Assembly (NCBI RefSeq): GCF_013201075.1
Contig: NZ_CP053709.1
Coordinates: 372,001-436,000 of the forward strand
Direction of reading: 5' to 3'
DNA: 64,000 bases
Source: Lichenicola cladoniae
GTDB taxonomy: Bacteria > Pseudomonadota > Alphaproteobacteria > Acetobacterales > Acetobacteraceae
Numbering within the stretch: the first letter of the stretch is position 1; each line of letters opens with the position of its first letter. Below the pieces are notes generated by a model. The model worked only from the letters and a program-made list of their open reading frames with translations, was not told the DNA's origin and did not search any database. Below are positions 34,026-43,208 of this stretch, one piece after another. Both the position numbers and the translations under genes were made by a program.

Positions 34026-34496
34026 ATGCAGGTTTTCGACAGCGCGGAGCTTTCGCCCAGCCGGACACCTTTACCGGACGCGCCGCCGGCTTACCGCAAA
34101 CCTGGCACGATCCCTGTCACCGTGCGGCTGGATCCGTTCCGTTATGATCGGCTGAAGCGGCTGGTGCGACGCTTCTCGACGACGGGGCAGAACATCATCC
34201 AGACGGCGCTGGACCGCAGCATGGTCAGCCTGGAGCGGGAACGCGAGCGGGCCTCCCAGGCAGAGCTTCCCGGGCAGAGCCTGTTGTTTGCGCCGGCGGT
34301 CGACATCGGGGCCAGCATCGCCCGCAAGCCGAAGCAGGACAGCTTTGCGTTCGTCCGGCCGGAACCAACAGTGGCCCTGACCTACAGGGCGACGGTGCCA
34401 ATGCACCGATGGCTGCATCGCCGCTCGGCCGAGACCGGGATGACGATCCAGGAGATCATCAACGACGCGTTGAAGCTCGCACGCGACAAAGGTTAG
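34026..34496 (+). CDS. Protein with two ribbon-helix-helix-like units
   Basis: A 156-residue protein. Residues about 28-65 (IPVTVRLDPFRYDRLKRLV, then STTGQNIIQTALDRSM) and about 118-155 (VALTYRATVPMHRWLHRRSA, then MTIQEIINDALKLAR) each read as a strand followed by two helices with a turn, the ribbon-helix-helix pattern of small DNA-binding proteins. Two units in one chain would make a pseudo-dimer. Position 107 bases after scpA suggests a partner, perhaps binding the repeats at 32590-32830. Family not recognised; the reading of the fold is mine. Confidence 0.6.
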   Translation: MQVFDSAELSPSRTPLPDAPPAYRKPGTIPVTVRLDPFRYDRLKRLVRRFSTTGQNIIQTALDRSMVSLERERERASQAELPGQSLLFAPAVDIGASIARKPKQDSFAFVRPEPTVALTYRATVPMHRWLHRRSAETGMTIQEIINDALKLARDKG

Positions 34497-34730
34497 GCTG
34501 ACCGCTCAGGCCGACGCGTAGCGCCAGATGGTAGCCGGCGTCTTCGTCCTGATTATTGCGCCTATAGTGGCGGCGACCGTCCATGGCTCGGCAGGCATGG
34601 AAGCTCGCTGCTCGATAACTTTGGTTACCGACCATAACCAGAGTGCCCGGCAACAGTCCAAAGGCGTTGCCGAGCGCCGTGAACCGCTTGCGGCGTGGGT
34701 GGTCAAGCTGGCACGGACTTGGGAATTGCC
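34497..34730. other. Gap without a recognisable gene
   Basis: Short open frames on both strands have no protein-like pattern. Nothing else seen. Confidence 0.3.
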
Positions 34731-34907
34731 TCAGGTGACGGCGCGGTAGACTGTGAGGCCGAGGACGAAAAGCACGATGGCAATGGCCGCCGCGACCCAG
34801 AACATGATCTTAAGGATACTCAGGGCGGCGCCGACGACTAGGCCACCAAAGCTGAGCACTCCCATTACGACCGCCACGATGACGAACAGGATGGCGAGTT
34901 TGACCAT
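34731..34907 (-). CDS. DUF1328/YtjA-like small membrane protein
   Basis: A 58-residue protein starting MVKLAILFVIVAVVMGVLSF and ending GLTVYRAVT. It has two membrane helices separated by GGLVVGAALSILKIM, the size and layout of the DUF1328 (YtjA) family. Such proteins accumulate in stress-response gene sets of proteobacteria; the molecular role is unknown. A second family member is at 59412-59585. Confidence 0.8.
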   Translation of the reverse strand: MVKLAILFVIVAVVMGVLSFGGLVVGAALSILKIMFWVAAAIAIVLFVLGLTVYRAVT

Positions 34908-35475
34908 GGCTTTGATCTTTCAGTTGAGGACGACGGCGCGTGGGACGTCGCACATCATAGCGTTCGACCCCCCGTGCAAAGCTTCAGTAGCTGGCAATGG
35001 TTAGCACCTTCTGGAGATTTTGTAGCGTCATGTAACACAATGCTTACGGGACTACAGGCCCCGGCTCACTGATTGACCAGCAGGCGATCACTGGGCGGCA
35101 GACCGCCTCCGACATTGCGGAGATCACCGGTACCGACCCACCGGCGCTCGTCGGGCAGAACCTCGAAGCTTGTCGGGACGCAGCGCGCGGCGCCTGCCCG
35201 CGGCAACCGACCGTTCATGCGCTTCCGAGCGACGGCAATGTGTGTACCGATTGGTGTTCAAGCCAAGTCCTGGCGGCGCTACCGGCCGAGCCGTCCACCG
35301 TAGCCGCCTTGATTGATGACCAGGCGCTGACCAAGAAGCCGGCGATAGTCCGAACGCGTGCAGAGCGCAGCATCGTCATGCTGGCCTGCAAGCGCATGGG
35401 AAAGATCCATGGCAGCGAACAGCGCCAAGCCGAGGGCCTGACCCGGCGATTGGTCGACAAGATGCTGCATTCCAG
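34908..35475. other. Gap with an unassigned coding-like stretch
   Basis: In one plus frame from about 35063 to 35490 there is no stop and the composition is protein-like (RQTASDIAEITGTDPPALVG; VAALIDDQALTKKPAIVRTR; LVDKMLHSS), but there is no clear start and I recognise no family. It may be the relic of a gene displaced by rearrangement. Confidence 0.3.
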
Positions 35476-35720
35476 TTGGGTATCCGGGTCAGCGTCGCCA
35501 GCACCAGCGCACGCAGCACTGTGCGACCAGGGCGGTCAGCAACGAAACGATCTCGGGACTCTCTGCGCCAAGGGCCGTATTTTATCCCACTAGGCCTTTC
35601 GACAGGCCGCGCGCGGTGCCAGCCTGGGCCAGCCGGTGCAACAGCATTGCGCTCGCCCATGGTGCCGATCACAAGGCTGACCGCGAACTGAATGATCGCT
35701 CTGGTCGGGGACAAGAGGGG
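35476..35720 (-). pseudogene. Degenerate relic of a CaCA-type cation exchanger
   Basis: The minus strand reads SPTRAIIQFAVSLVIGTMGE, closely matching SLTEAIILFAISLVIGTMAS at the 5' end of the exchanger at 51705. About 180 bases further it reads VLRALVLATLTRIPN, matching VLGALVLATLTGIPN of its second alpha-repeat. The middle 200 or so residues are missing and the frame is broken. This is the remains of a paralogue with a large internal deletion. Confidence 0.7.
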
Positions 35721-35823
35721 GGGCTCCCCTGGCTTCGGTTGCCATATGGTGACCCACCGGCACGGTAGCACCGCGGGCAGGCGGACCGCAGACCCGTTTG
35801 CGCATCCTCCGCTTCCGGACTGC

Positions 35824-37035
35824 TCATTCCGGTCGCGGCCGTGTCTCGGGCAGCAGCAGCCACACATAGCCCACGCCCAGCGCAGCAACGCCGGCTAGCA
35901 CCATTAGCCCGGCGTCGAAGCCGAGCCATTGCGCGATGTAACCGACCGCCGTGGTGCTGATCGCCGCCCCAACCCCTGTCGCCATGCCGATCGCGCCCTG
36001 CGCTAGGTTGTAGCGGCCCGAACCCTGGGTGACGTCCGCGATCACCAGCGGCGTCAGGATGCCGATTACCGCGGCATCGATCCCGCTCAGCGCTTGCATA
36101 GGCAGCAGATAGAGCGGGCCGGGCGCCACCGTAAAAAGCAGCAGCCGTGCCGCGAGAGCCACGAACGCCAGCAGCAGGAGAGGCTTGCGTCCCCAGTCGT
36201 CCGCACGTCGGCCAAACCATCCGGCAAGCAGCGCGGTGATCACCTGGGGAACGATGATCAGTCCGGCCAGCACCAGCTCAGACTCCGCCTCGTGCTGCTG
36301 GCCGAGACGCTCCGCGACCAGAGGTATCGCCGAGGCGTTCGCGACCTGAAAGAGAAGCAGCATGCCGCCAAACACGATCAGGCCACGGTTCTTAAGCAGA
36401 TCCCGGTAGCGTCCAGGCCTGTCCGGTGCGTCAGCTCGGGCGCCACGAGCGCGAGCATAGTCGATCTCACCGCTACGGATCCGTGTCAACGCCCAGATGG
36501 CGGGAACGCACAGCAGGGAAGCGAATAGGAACGAGGTCTGCTTGGACAGAAAATGCCCGAGCAGGCCCATCAGCGCGGCGGTGCCGGCGTTACCGAACGA
36601 ATCGTAGCGATGGTTGCGCGCCAAGCGTCGGCTGAGACCGCGATGGCCGACCAGCCCCAGCCCGATCGCCGCCATCGCCGGGGCAATCACGCCAGCCGTG
36701 GCGCCGTGCGCAATCTGCGCCACCATCACCAGCACGAATTCGTGCGAGTAATACAGCGCCAGCGCGCCGACCGCGATCAGCCCGAGCGATCCTCCGACCA
36801 AAAGGCGCTTGGACCGTACCCGGTCGACCAGCGCGCCGCCCGGCATCTGGCTGCCAATGCCGACGATGGCGCCGACGGTCAGGATCAGGCCGATCCGGCC
36901 CTGCTGCCAGCCGTTCGCCGCCAGGTACACCGCAATGAACGGCCCGAACCCAGTCTGCACGTCGGCGATGAAGAAGTTGAGCCAGTCCAGTCCACGTTGG
37001 CTCTGCGTGGAGGGATGCGGCGCCGGATCGCTCAT
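35824..37035 (-). CDS. MFS transporter
   Basis: A 403-residue protein with about 12 hydrophobic helices. The loop 2-3 motif is GGALVDRVRSKRLLVG, a form of the MFS signature DxxGRR/K; a second related loop (GWFGRRADDWGRKPLLL) starts the C-terminal half. An early DWLNFFIADVQTGFGPFIAVY segment is typical of a group of proteobacterial MFS proteins of unknown substrate. The start overlaps the end of the PRC-barrel reading frame by 4 bases (ATGA). Confidence 0.85.
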   Translation of the reverse strand: MSDPAPHPSTQSQRGLDWLNFFIADVQTGFGPFIAVYLAANGWQQGRIGLILTVGAIVGIGSQMPGGALVDRVRSKRLLVGGSLGLIAVGALALYYSHEFVLVMVAQIAHGATAGVIAPAMAAIGLGLVGHRGLSRRLARNHRYDSFGNAGTAALMGLLGHFLSKQTSFLFASLLCVPAIWALTRIRSGEIDYARARGARADAPDRPGRYRDLLKNRGLIVFGGMLLLFQVANASAIPLVAERLGQQHEAESELVLAGLIIVPQVITALLAGWFGRRADDWGRKPLLLLAFVALAARLLLFTVAPGPLYLLPMQALSGIDAAVIGILTPLVIADVTQGSGRYNLAQGAIGMATGVGAAISTTAVGYIAQWLGFDAGLMVLAGVAALGVGYVWLLLPETRPRPE

Positions 37036-37601
37036 GCCCGACGTTTAGCTGCATTCGTGATGATGCGGCACCCTAAAATCATAACATCATCTGAAGTGCT
37101 GCCTGTATCCCGCCCGAAGCCGGAGCCTGGGCGGCATGCAGGTGAGTAGGTGAGGGGAGTCATACGGATCAGCTTGTCCTTGCTGACGTTCAGTAGCACG
37201 GCACTGTGATCTTGCCCGTTCGCATACCTAGCGAACACCAACTTCGTCGCATTGTCGTTATCATTGCCGCAATTCGAGTTCGAGTTGCTGGGCTCGAACT
37301 TCAGCTCGCTGAATGGCAACTCGGCCATCTTGGAGCTGCCGCCGAGGAAGCCGCCAACCGAGATACTGACATTCGAAATCTTGCCGCGCAAATTAAGCAG
37401 CATGTCGTCAATGGTGCCAATGCTGTCACCCTGGCTGTCGAAGACCTTGGCGCCGACGAGCTTGCTACTGCGCCAGTCGGAGTGGCTCTTCTGTAAACTG
37501 CTGTTGGCGATCATGGAGCCGTTTGTCGCGGCCTGTGCGGTGATGCCGCCACCAACCAGCAGGGATAATGCCATTACCGCAGCAACACCGGATTTCTTCA
37601 T
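37032..37601 (-). CDS. Exported PRC-barrel protein with a run-on C-terminus
   Basis: A 189-residue protein with a Sec signal peptide (MKKSGVAAVMALSLLVGGGI, cleavage after AQA). A PRC-barrel follows: SKLVGAKVFDSQGDSIGTID and DMLLNLRGKISNVSISVGGF with ELPFSELKFEPS. The sister protein at 60480 ends a few residues after the equivalent of MTPLTY; here the frame continues for about 37 further residues of low conservation and ends exactly in an ATGA overlap with the MFS gene. PRC-barrels bind other proteins or RNA; exported ones occur in stress islands. Confidence 0.8.
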   Translation of the reverse strand: MKKSGVAAVMALSLLVGGGITAQAATNGSMIANSSLQKSHSDWRSSKLVGAKVFDSQGDSIGTIDDMLLNLRGKISNVSISVGGFLGGSSKMAELPFSELKFEPSNSNSNCGNDNDNATKLVFARYANGQDHSAVLLNVSKDKLIRMTPLTYSPACRPGSGFGRDTGSTSDDVMILGCRIITNAAKRRA

Positions 37602-37615
37602 CGCATAGAAGATCT

Positions 37616-37635
37616 ACCGTTTCCCTATAAACGGT
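37616..37635. promoter_or_regulatory. Inverted repeat in the 5' region of the PRC-barrel gene
   Basis: Perfect 7-base arms ACCGTTT and AAACGGT around CCCTAT, 15 bases upstream of the start codon. It could act as an operator or as an RNA hairpin at the ribosome site. The rest of 37636-37969 has no gene. Confidence 0.4.
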
Positions 37636-37969
37636 ACGCAACAGGACGATGTCGCATTGAGGAATAATCCCCTGACTACTGAAATCGTCCGCACGACAGT
37701 CTCGTCACGCCGCAGAAGATGGTTCCATCGGTGGTAGTCTTTCCCTGATGAGTCCCGCCGATCCACACCCGTTTTTCTCCGGCGCCCTTTCATATCCGCA
37801 AGCCAACAATGTTGATACCGATGCGTTAAGCACGCAAGTCTGACAGACTCCACGACTTTAACGGAAAACATTCACGACAAAATCGTCTATCGTTCGAACG
37901 CGGCGCAGGTGCCCGTGAGGGCGGGCCGCAGGCTGCTAGACGGTCGATACGCGAACGGGACCACGACGT

Positions 37970-38691
37970 ATGAGCTTCTTCCGCGACATCGAAGCGAACA
38001 AGGACAAGTCCACGCTCAACACCATATCGCGTGCAGTCTGGCAGGAGATCTTTAACGACCACGCGCCGGTCATCGCCGCCCGCCTGGCCTACTACGGCAT
38101 CTTCTGTCTGCTGCCGGGGCTTGCCGTCGTGGCCGCACTCTGGAGCCTGTTCGGTGATACGGCGGTACTGCAATCCAGCCTGCAGCTTAATGGCGGCGTG
38201 CTGCCGGCGGCCGCGGGTAGGCTGCTCGAACCGTTTCGTGCCCGCGTTCCAAACGAATTCGGCGGCTGCATCGCCATGCGGCTCAACGTCCTGCTGGTTG
38301 CCTGGACTGCCTTCCGGGCATCGGGCGGCCTGCTCACCGCACTGAAAATCGTCTAAGACGTCAAGGACAGGAGAGGGCGACTGCAACGGGCCGCGGTGGC
38401 GCCGCTGGCGGCGGCCTGACTGCAGGACGACACTGCTCGGCTTGTGATGTGGCTACGCTGGCCGCTGCTGGTGGCGATGTTCGCCGCGATGCTGGCTCTG
38501 CGGTCCGGCTACGTTCTGGACCAGCCGGCGGTGCTGCGCGGTCCGCTCTGCTGCAGCGTGCTGACCGCAGGGGTCCTGTGCCTGCTCGCCTCGGCCGGCA
38601 TCTTCTTCTACGCTGGCATGTCGCCAACTACGGCAGGCTCTACGCCCGCGCTCTCGCCTTGCTGATCGGCGCCGAAGTCTATGCGTTTTGA
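37970..38691 (+). pseudogene. YihY/BrkB-family membrane protein, degenerate
   Basis: The ATG frame reads VWQEIFNDHAPVIAARLAYY, GIFCLLPGLAVVAALWSLFG and FRASGGLLTALKIV, then a TAA where the family has a Tyr (compare KALFEALNVINAETESRGF of the intact copy at 53604). Homology continues after the stop (DVKDRRGRLQRAAVAPLAAA), meets a second stop, picks up at WLRWPLLVAMFAAMLALRSG, and ends in a shifted frame with VANYGRLYARALALLIGAEV. Multiple stops and a frameshift make it a pseudogene. Confidence 0.85.
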
Positions 38692-38737
38692 GCAGCCGGC
38701 GGTAGGACGAACCCAAACGAAACAATGGAGAACCACG

Positions 38738-38914
38738 ATGAAGATCCTCGTAGCGCTTCTACTACCCTGGCTGTCGTTCTTCCTGATCGGCCGGCCGATC
38801 GCCGGAGTGGTCTGCCTATTCCTGCACGCAACCCTTATCGGCTGGATCCCGGCGGCAATCTGGGCAGTCTATGCACTCAACCAGCATGAAACCGAGCAGA
38901 AGATTGCGGGCTGA
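38738..38914 (+). CDS. Pmp3/YqaE-family small membrane protein
   Basis: A 58-residue protein (MKILVALLLPWLSFFLIGRP, then LFLHATLIGWIPAAIWAVYA). Two membrane helices and the LLPW...GWIPxxIWAxY pattern identify the UPF0057/Pmp3 family, whose members affect membrane potential and salt tolerance in yeast and plants. GGAG lies 7 bases before the ATG. It overlaps the start of the lipoprotein gene by about 29 bases. Confidence 0.85.
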   Translation: MKILVALLLPWLSFFLIGRPIAGVVCLFLHATLIGWIPAAIWAVYALNQHETEQKIAG

Positions 38915-39638
38915 ACCAGCCGGCTCCCGATCGGGAGGAGGACTCGCGGCCGGCTTGTGCCTCATGCTGGTGGGGTGCACCCACGCTCAGCTGACGGCCA
39001 GCACCTCCCGGGCCGCCGGCACGGTAATGGAGATCCAGTATCAGGTGGTGATGGATAATCTTGCCCGGATGGAGCGCTACCCGGCGACATTGCCGTCGCA
39101 GATCAGGATCAAGCAGGGTACGGTCCAGGTCAGCGACGAGGTGGGATTTTACCAGCTGCAGGTATCCGGCGGCGCCGGCGGCATGTTCGGTGGTCCGCGC
39201 GCCGAACGCACCGTGAGCGAGCAGTGGGGCGCGGACGCGATATGCGATCCGCTCGCGGTCAAGCAGCTGCAGGATATCTATCGTGCCGCAATGCGGCTTC
39301 CGCCGTTCCACGATCCTGGCTTCCTCGACTTCGCGCAGGCCCGGGTTAGCCGGCAGAAGCGGTCCGGGCACGGTTCCGGCGCCCCACCGGGCGACGCCGT
39401 GACCAAAGTCGATCTCGCGCGCGACGTTCCGAGCGACTGGTTTCACGTCGGAACCCGGAGCCAGATGCCCAGTGATGCCGCTTATTTCGGGCATTTCGAC
39501 GGGACGTGGGTCTGGGTTGTGCCGGACGAGGTAGGCGACCTAAGCCGATTCACCCTTCTCGTCCTGTTCGTTACCAAGCTCGGTCCCGGCCAGGACACCA
39601 GCACGGGCGGCGGGTTAATGTACACCGGCGGCAGATGA
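38886..39638 (+). CDS. Predicted outer-envelope lipoprotein of unknown function
   Basis: A 250-residue protein. A basic start and hydrophobic segment end in the lipobox LVGC (LCLMLVGCTHAQ), so Cys is probably lipidated. Conserved stretches are MEIQYQVVMDNLARME, LPSQIRIKQGTVQVSDEVGF, WGADAICDPLAVKQLQDIYR and VDLARDVPSDWFHVGTR, ending in LVLFVTKLGPGQDTSTGGG. A dead paralogue lies at 55725-56420. I recognise no named family. The exact start is uncertain (38871 is possible). Confidence 0.72.
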   Translation: MKPSRRLRAEPAGSRSGGGLAAGLCLMLVGCTHAQLTASTSRAAGTVMEIQYQVVMDNLARMERYPATLPSQIRIKQGTVQVSDEVGFYQLQVSGGAGGMFGGPRAERTVSEQWGADAICDPLAVKQLQDIYRAAMRLPPFHDPGFLDFAQARVSRQKRSGHGSGAPPGDAVTKVDLARDVPSDWFHVGTRSQMPSDAAYFGHFDGTWVWVVPDEVGDLSRFTLLVLFVTKLGPGQDTSTGGGLMYTGGR

Positions 39639-39652
39639 TCCGCCGGCGCCGG

Positions 39653-40387
39653 CTACATAGCCTCCTTCACGCCCGACCGGATCAGCCACCAATTTACCGG
39701 ATATGCGGTCATAAACCCGCACAGCATCGCCAGCTGCATCATGAACCAGAAAGAGGGGGTGTCGGTGCGCAGACTCACGCCCAGGACCGAGCCGAACAGG
39801 TAGAAGTCGGCGAACGCCATGAAGCCGTACATGCCGATCTGCCAGGAGGCCAATGACAGGCAGTCGACCTTTATCGCCTGCCAGATCCCCTGTCCCACCG
39901 ACAGGTCACGCATCGGCTTGATGGTGAAATACTGGAACACTACCCCCAAGCCGAAGGCGGCCAGGAAGTCGACGATCCAGCCGGCGAAGATCTTGGCTGC
40001 GAACAGGCTGTGCCAGCCGAACCAGACCGCGACAGTGGGCACCAGGAACACCAGCCATTCTGCAACGATGTCGCCCAAGGTACAGCCGCTCCCGCAATGC
40101 AGCGCGCCGTTGGCGACGATCATCGGAAAGGGCGTGTCCGTGCGGCTCGGCATCTCGTCACCGCGGTCCATGGCGGCGCGTGCGACGCGTTCCTCGGCAA
40201 GGCGCCCGTAGCAGACATATTGCCAGACCACGAGTACGCTGCCGAACAGGGCACTGACCGGCCAGACGACGTTCATGATCCACATGTGCTGTGGATGCCG
40301 GACCAGGTCGAGCGCGAGGGCGATCGCGCAGATTGCGCCGACACCGAGACTGACCAGTGACAGCACATGCAGCCAGGGTGGTATCAT
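39653..40387 (-). CDS. DUF4396-type integral membrane protein
   Basis: A 244-residue protein with about six membrane helices. The central motif GALHCGSGCTLGDIVAEWLV, with a Cys pair that may bind metal, is typical of DUF4396. C-terminal FQYFTIKPMRDLSVGQGI and MGYPVNWWL-like (MTAYPVNWWLIRSG) segments also fit. Function unknown. It converges with the lipoprotein gene, 14 bases apart. Confidence 0.8.
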   Translation of the reverse strand: MIPPWLHVLSLVSLGVGAICAIALALDLVRHPQHMWIMNVVWPVSALFGSVLVVWQYVCYGRLAEERVARAAMDRGDEMPSRTDTPFPMIVANGALHCGSGCTLGDIVAEWLVFLVPTVAVWFGWHSLFAAKIFAGWIVDFLAAFGLGVVFQYFTIKPMRDLSVGQGIWQAIKVDCLSLASWQIGMYGFMAFADFYLFGSVLGVSLRTDTPSFWFMMQLAMLCGFMTAYPVNWWLIRSGVKEAM

Positions 40388-40430
40388 GGAAGGACCTTCG
40401 AATAGCTATGGCGCCTGCATGACATCGTTG

Positions 40431-40800
40431 TCAGGCTAGCGCTGTCGCGGCTAGAGGCGGGGATGGATTGAGGAGGGCCGCGCGACTGCGGACCGCATTG
40501 TCCAGACAGTCAAGCACGGCACGGACACGCGGCACCTGCCGGTTTTGGCGATACACACCAAGCAATATCTCTGCCGCCGGGATCGACACCGGCGCTTACA
40601 GGCGTCGTCGTCCCGGCTCTGCGTCCGCGCGCAGCGCCACACGCGCCCGATCGGCGTCCTCAGTAAGCCAACTCGCCTTCTCCGATAGGTCCCTCTTGTC
40701 GAGCAGTGTGATCAGTGTGTGTCCGACGCAACCAGGCCGACATCGGCATTGCGTCGGCCACCTACGACTGTGTCGGCTTTCCACCGATCGAGAGGCGCCA
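40431..40800 (-). pseudogene. Relic of a LysR-type regulator
   Basis: The minus strand reads LDKRDLSEKASWLTEDADRA and RVALRADAEPG, then a TAA at 40598-40596, then in the same frame IPAAEILLGVYRQNRQVPRV and RAVLDCLDNAVRSR to a stop at 40431. These match the end of the LysR substrate domain, where a segment LYPxxRxxPRVRAFLDFL closes the protein. The part between ALRAD and IPAAE is deleted and the N-terminal half is gone. Confidence 0.6.
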
Positions 40801-40817
40801 ACCCTGAGCTCTGGCGC

Positions 40818-41876
40818 TCAGGCGAAAAAGAACGCCAGCCCGAACACGACGTAGACCCCAATCAGCAACACACCCTCGAACCAGGTGGTCTCACCGTCGC
40901 CGGCGATCGCGTTGACGATAAAGGCGGTACCGGCGATCGCGAACAGGTCAAGCGGATCCTCGAACACCAACGTCATCGGATGGCCGAAGAGCCAGGACAG
41001 GATCACTAGCAGCGGTGCTACCACCAGCGCCACCTGGATGGCCGATCCGATGCAGATGCTCATCACCAGCCCCATCCGGTCCTGGCGCGCGAACCACACC
41101 GCGGCGAAGAGGTCGGAGATGGTGCCAACCAGAGCGATGACGATCACGCCGAGAAAGATCGGAGACAGATGCAGTGTCGACGATGCCTGGGTCAGTGCGC
41201 CCGACAACAATTCACTCTCCAGCGCGGCACCGACCGTCGCGCCGACCAGCACCGCCAGGCCGCGGCCAATTGACCAGTCGGGTTTGCCCGTCGGCTCGGC
41301 GGAGGCGAACACGTCGCGATGCGTGACCAGCGTGTAGCAGAGGTTGCATACATAGAGCAGAAGAAGCACTATCGAGACTGCCAAGCTGAGCGCTTCGTCG
41401 CGGCCGCCGACCTCCGACGCCTGGGTGAAGCGCCGGCCGGTATAGTCGAACGCGGCAGGCAGCAGCAGCGCGATCACCACCAGGATCAGCAGGCTGGATA
41501 GCAGGCCGGCTCGCTCGCGCTTGAAGAGTTGCCGCTCCCGTCCCCAGCCGCCGACCACGATCGCCAGCCCGAGCCCGAGTAGGGCGGTGCCTAGGATCGA
41601 ACCGGTGATTTGGGCGTGCACGACGTCGGCCTCGCCGCGCATCAGTACGAACAGGGCAATCATCAATTCGGCCACGCTGCCCAGGCTGACGGTCAGCAGG
41701 CCGCCAATCGCCGGCCCGGTGTGGCCAGCGAGCTGCTCGGTGGCCGCGCGGATCCAGTCCGCCAGCACCGCCACACCCAGGATGCCGGCAAGGAACACCC
41801 AGATCGGCGAAGCGTGGAACATATACTGCAGCAGTGGTGCGATCGGGACTACCAGCAACAGGCCGAGACGAATCAT
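40818..41876 (-). CDS. CaxA-like calcium/proton antiporter
   Basis: A 352-residue membrane protein of the CaCA superfamily. The two alpha-repeats are visible: GGLLTVSLGSVAELMIALFV with AQITGSILGTALLGLG, and IVIALVGTISDLFAAVWFAR with SICIGSAIQVALVVAPLLV. The VAELM/GSI and QVALVV signatures are those of the Cax branch that exchanges Ca2+ for H+. The start at 41876 is favoured because GAGGA lies 6 bases upstream; an ATG at 41891 is also possible. About 200 bases follow upstream with no gene. Confidence 0.9.
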   Translation of the reverse strand: MIRLGLLLVVPIAPLLQYMFHASPIWVFLAGILGVAVLADWIRAATEQLAGHTGPAIGGLLTVSLGSVAELMIALFVLMRGEADVVHAQITGSILGTALLGLGLAIVVGGWGRERQLFKRERAGLLSSLLILVVIALLLPAAFDYTGRRFTQASEVGGRDEALSLAVSIVLLLLYVCNLCYTLVTHRDVFASAEPTGKPDWSIGRGLAVLVGATVGAALESELLSGALTQASSTLHLSPIFLGVIVIALVGTISDLFAAVWFARQDRMGLVMSICIGSAIQVALVVAPLLVILSWLFGHPMTLVFEDPLDLFAIAGTAFIVNAIAGDGETTWFEGVLLIGVYVVFGLAFFFA

Positions 41877-42078
41877 GCCGAGTCCTCGCATTGCCGGGCT
41901 AGGTTCTGAAGCACCGGTAGATACGTAGCGGGTACGCTATGCGAAACCACAGAAGCGGCCGCCGCTGGGGTTACCACCGGCTAGAAGAACGGCCTGTATG
42001 GAGCTGGCAGCCGCCTAAGCCTTAGGATGCTGGCCTGCACATCGATCGGTGCGCGGCATTCATGCTTCCCACTTGGCG

Positions 42079-42774
42079 CTATTCCGACGCCGGTGCCTGA
42101 CTTGGCTCATCAAGCAGTGTTTCGATGAGGCGTCGGGCGGACGACGTCCTGCCGGCATCCAGCATATCGATGGCGTTCTGGATCTGGTGCGACCGTGCAC
42201 GCTCCTTGGCTGTCGGCGGGTCGCCCAGCTGTCCGGCATTCAAGGACCGCACCTCGGCACGACCGAGCGCCGCCCGCGCCCTGGTAGTATTTCCGGCTGC
42301 GATCGCCTGCCGGGCGGCTGTCAAGTAGGCATGTGCGCTGGCCGCAGCCGGAAGGTCGAAGGTTGGCGTCGCGGCAAGCGTGTTTGCCGCCTTGCCTTGT
42401 TCCGGTTTCGGCGGCACCTGCCGCAGTGCCCGAAGCTGGGTATCGGCAGCATCGGCACGCGTATTCGCTGCTGCCAAGAGCGTCCGCAGCGTCGCCATGT
42501 CGTCGACGGAACCCTTGGCGGTGGCCAGGGCTGCTTGCGCCTGGCCTGCGGATTGACGCGCGGTCGCTACCTGCGCCTGCAGGCCATTGACCTGCTGCTG
42601 CAGGATATCCTTGTCGTGACCCAGGGCGGCCGTCCGCGCTTCGTCAGCCTGTAACGTGTCGCGCGCCGTCGCCAATTCCGAGGCGCGGACGATGGCGAGA
42701 TACCAGCCCGCCGCACCCACCAGCATGATGAGCACGGTCAGGATGATGACCGCAGCGCGCCAGTTCGATTTCAT
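42079..42774 (-). CDS. Membrane-anchored coiled-coil protein
   Basis: A 231-residue protein with one N-terminal membrane helix (AAVIILTVLIMLVGAAGWYL) followed by a long alanine-rich coiled coil (KDILQQQVNGLQAQVATARQ) and a helical C-terminal region (AYLTAARQAIAAGNTTRARA; IQNAIDMLDAGRTSSARRLI). The last part resembles helical repeat segments. GGAAG lies 7 bases before the ATG. No family recognised. Confidence 0.65.
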   Translation of the reverse strand: MKSNWRAAVIILTVLIMLVGAAGWYLAIVRASELATARDTLQADEARTAALGHDKDILQQQVNGLQAQVATARQSAGQAQAALATAKGSVDDMATLRTLLAAANTRADAADTQLRALRQVPPKPEQGKAANTLAATPTFDLPAAASAHAYLTAARQAIAAGNTTRARAALGRAEVRSLNAGQLGDPPTAKERARSHQIQNAIDMLDAGRTSSARRLIETLLDEPSQAPASE

Positions 42775-43208
42775 ACAAAGTCTTCCAATGTGAGCGGGTG
42801 AGTTATGCAGTGAAGATCGTTAAGCGGGTGGGCGCGGTTCGCTTGCAACATTGCCGCGGCGTCATGCTGACGTGCATCGATCCCGCTGATGGACCGCTTA
42901 CATACCCTGTGTCCAACAGATTGGGTGATAGACCACGAACCACTCCGGTATTGTGATCCGAGAGCCGTATGTTTTTTCGCGGATGAAGATACATGCAGTC
43001 ATGAAATTCAGTGACGCTTCGTGCAACTGCTGCAATGACTGAAACGGCAGAAGCAGGCTTGTGGCCAAGAAAGTGGCAGGTGTTGCTCCATGTAACGCTC
43101 GTCTCAGCATGCTCTGGAGTGCCGCGCCCGGGCAGGTCCTGGGCTATGGCACGCCAGGCGTGTCCGGCTATATGCCTGGTGGTGCGTCAGACAGCCTGCA
43201 GGTAGAGC
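42775..43208. other. Gap upstream of the IS5 fragment
   Basis: No convincing gene. The right part (43060-43208) may contain the non-coding 5' remains of the IS5 fragment. Confidence 0.3.

Noticed and set aside
32722-34068. 448-residue minus-strand frame
   Set aside because: It is antisense to the scpA-like gene and lacks any protein-like pattern.
34528-34749. 73-residue plus-strand frame with a hydrophobic start
   Set aside because: No ribosome site, no family resemblance, and it overlaps the end of the DUF1328 gene on the other strand.
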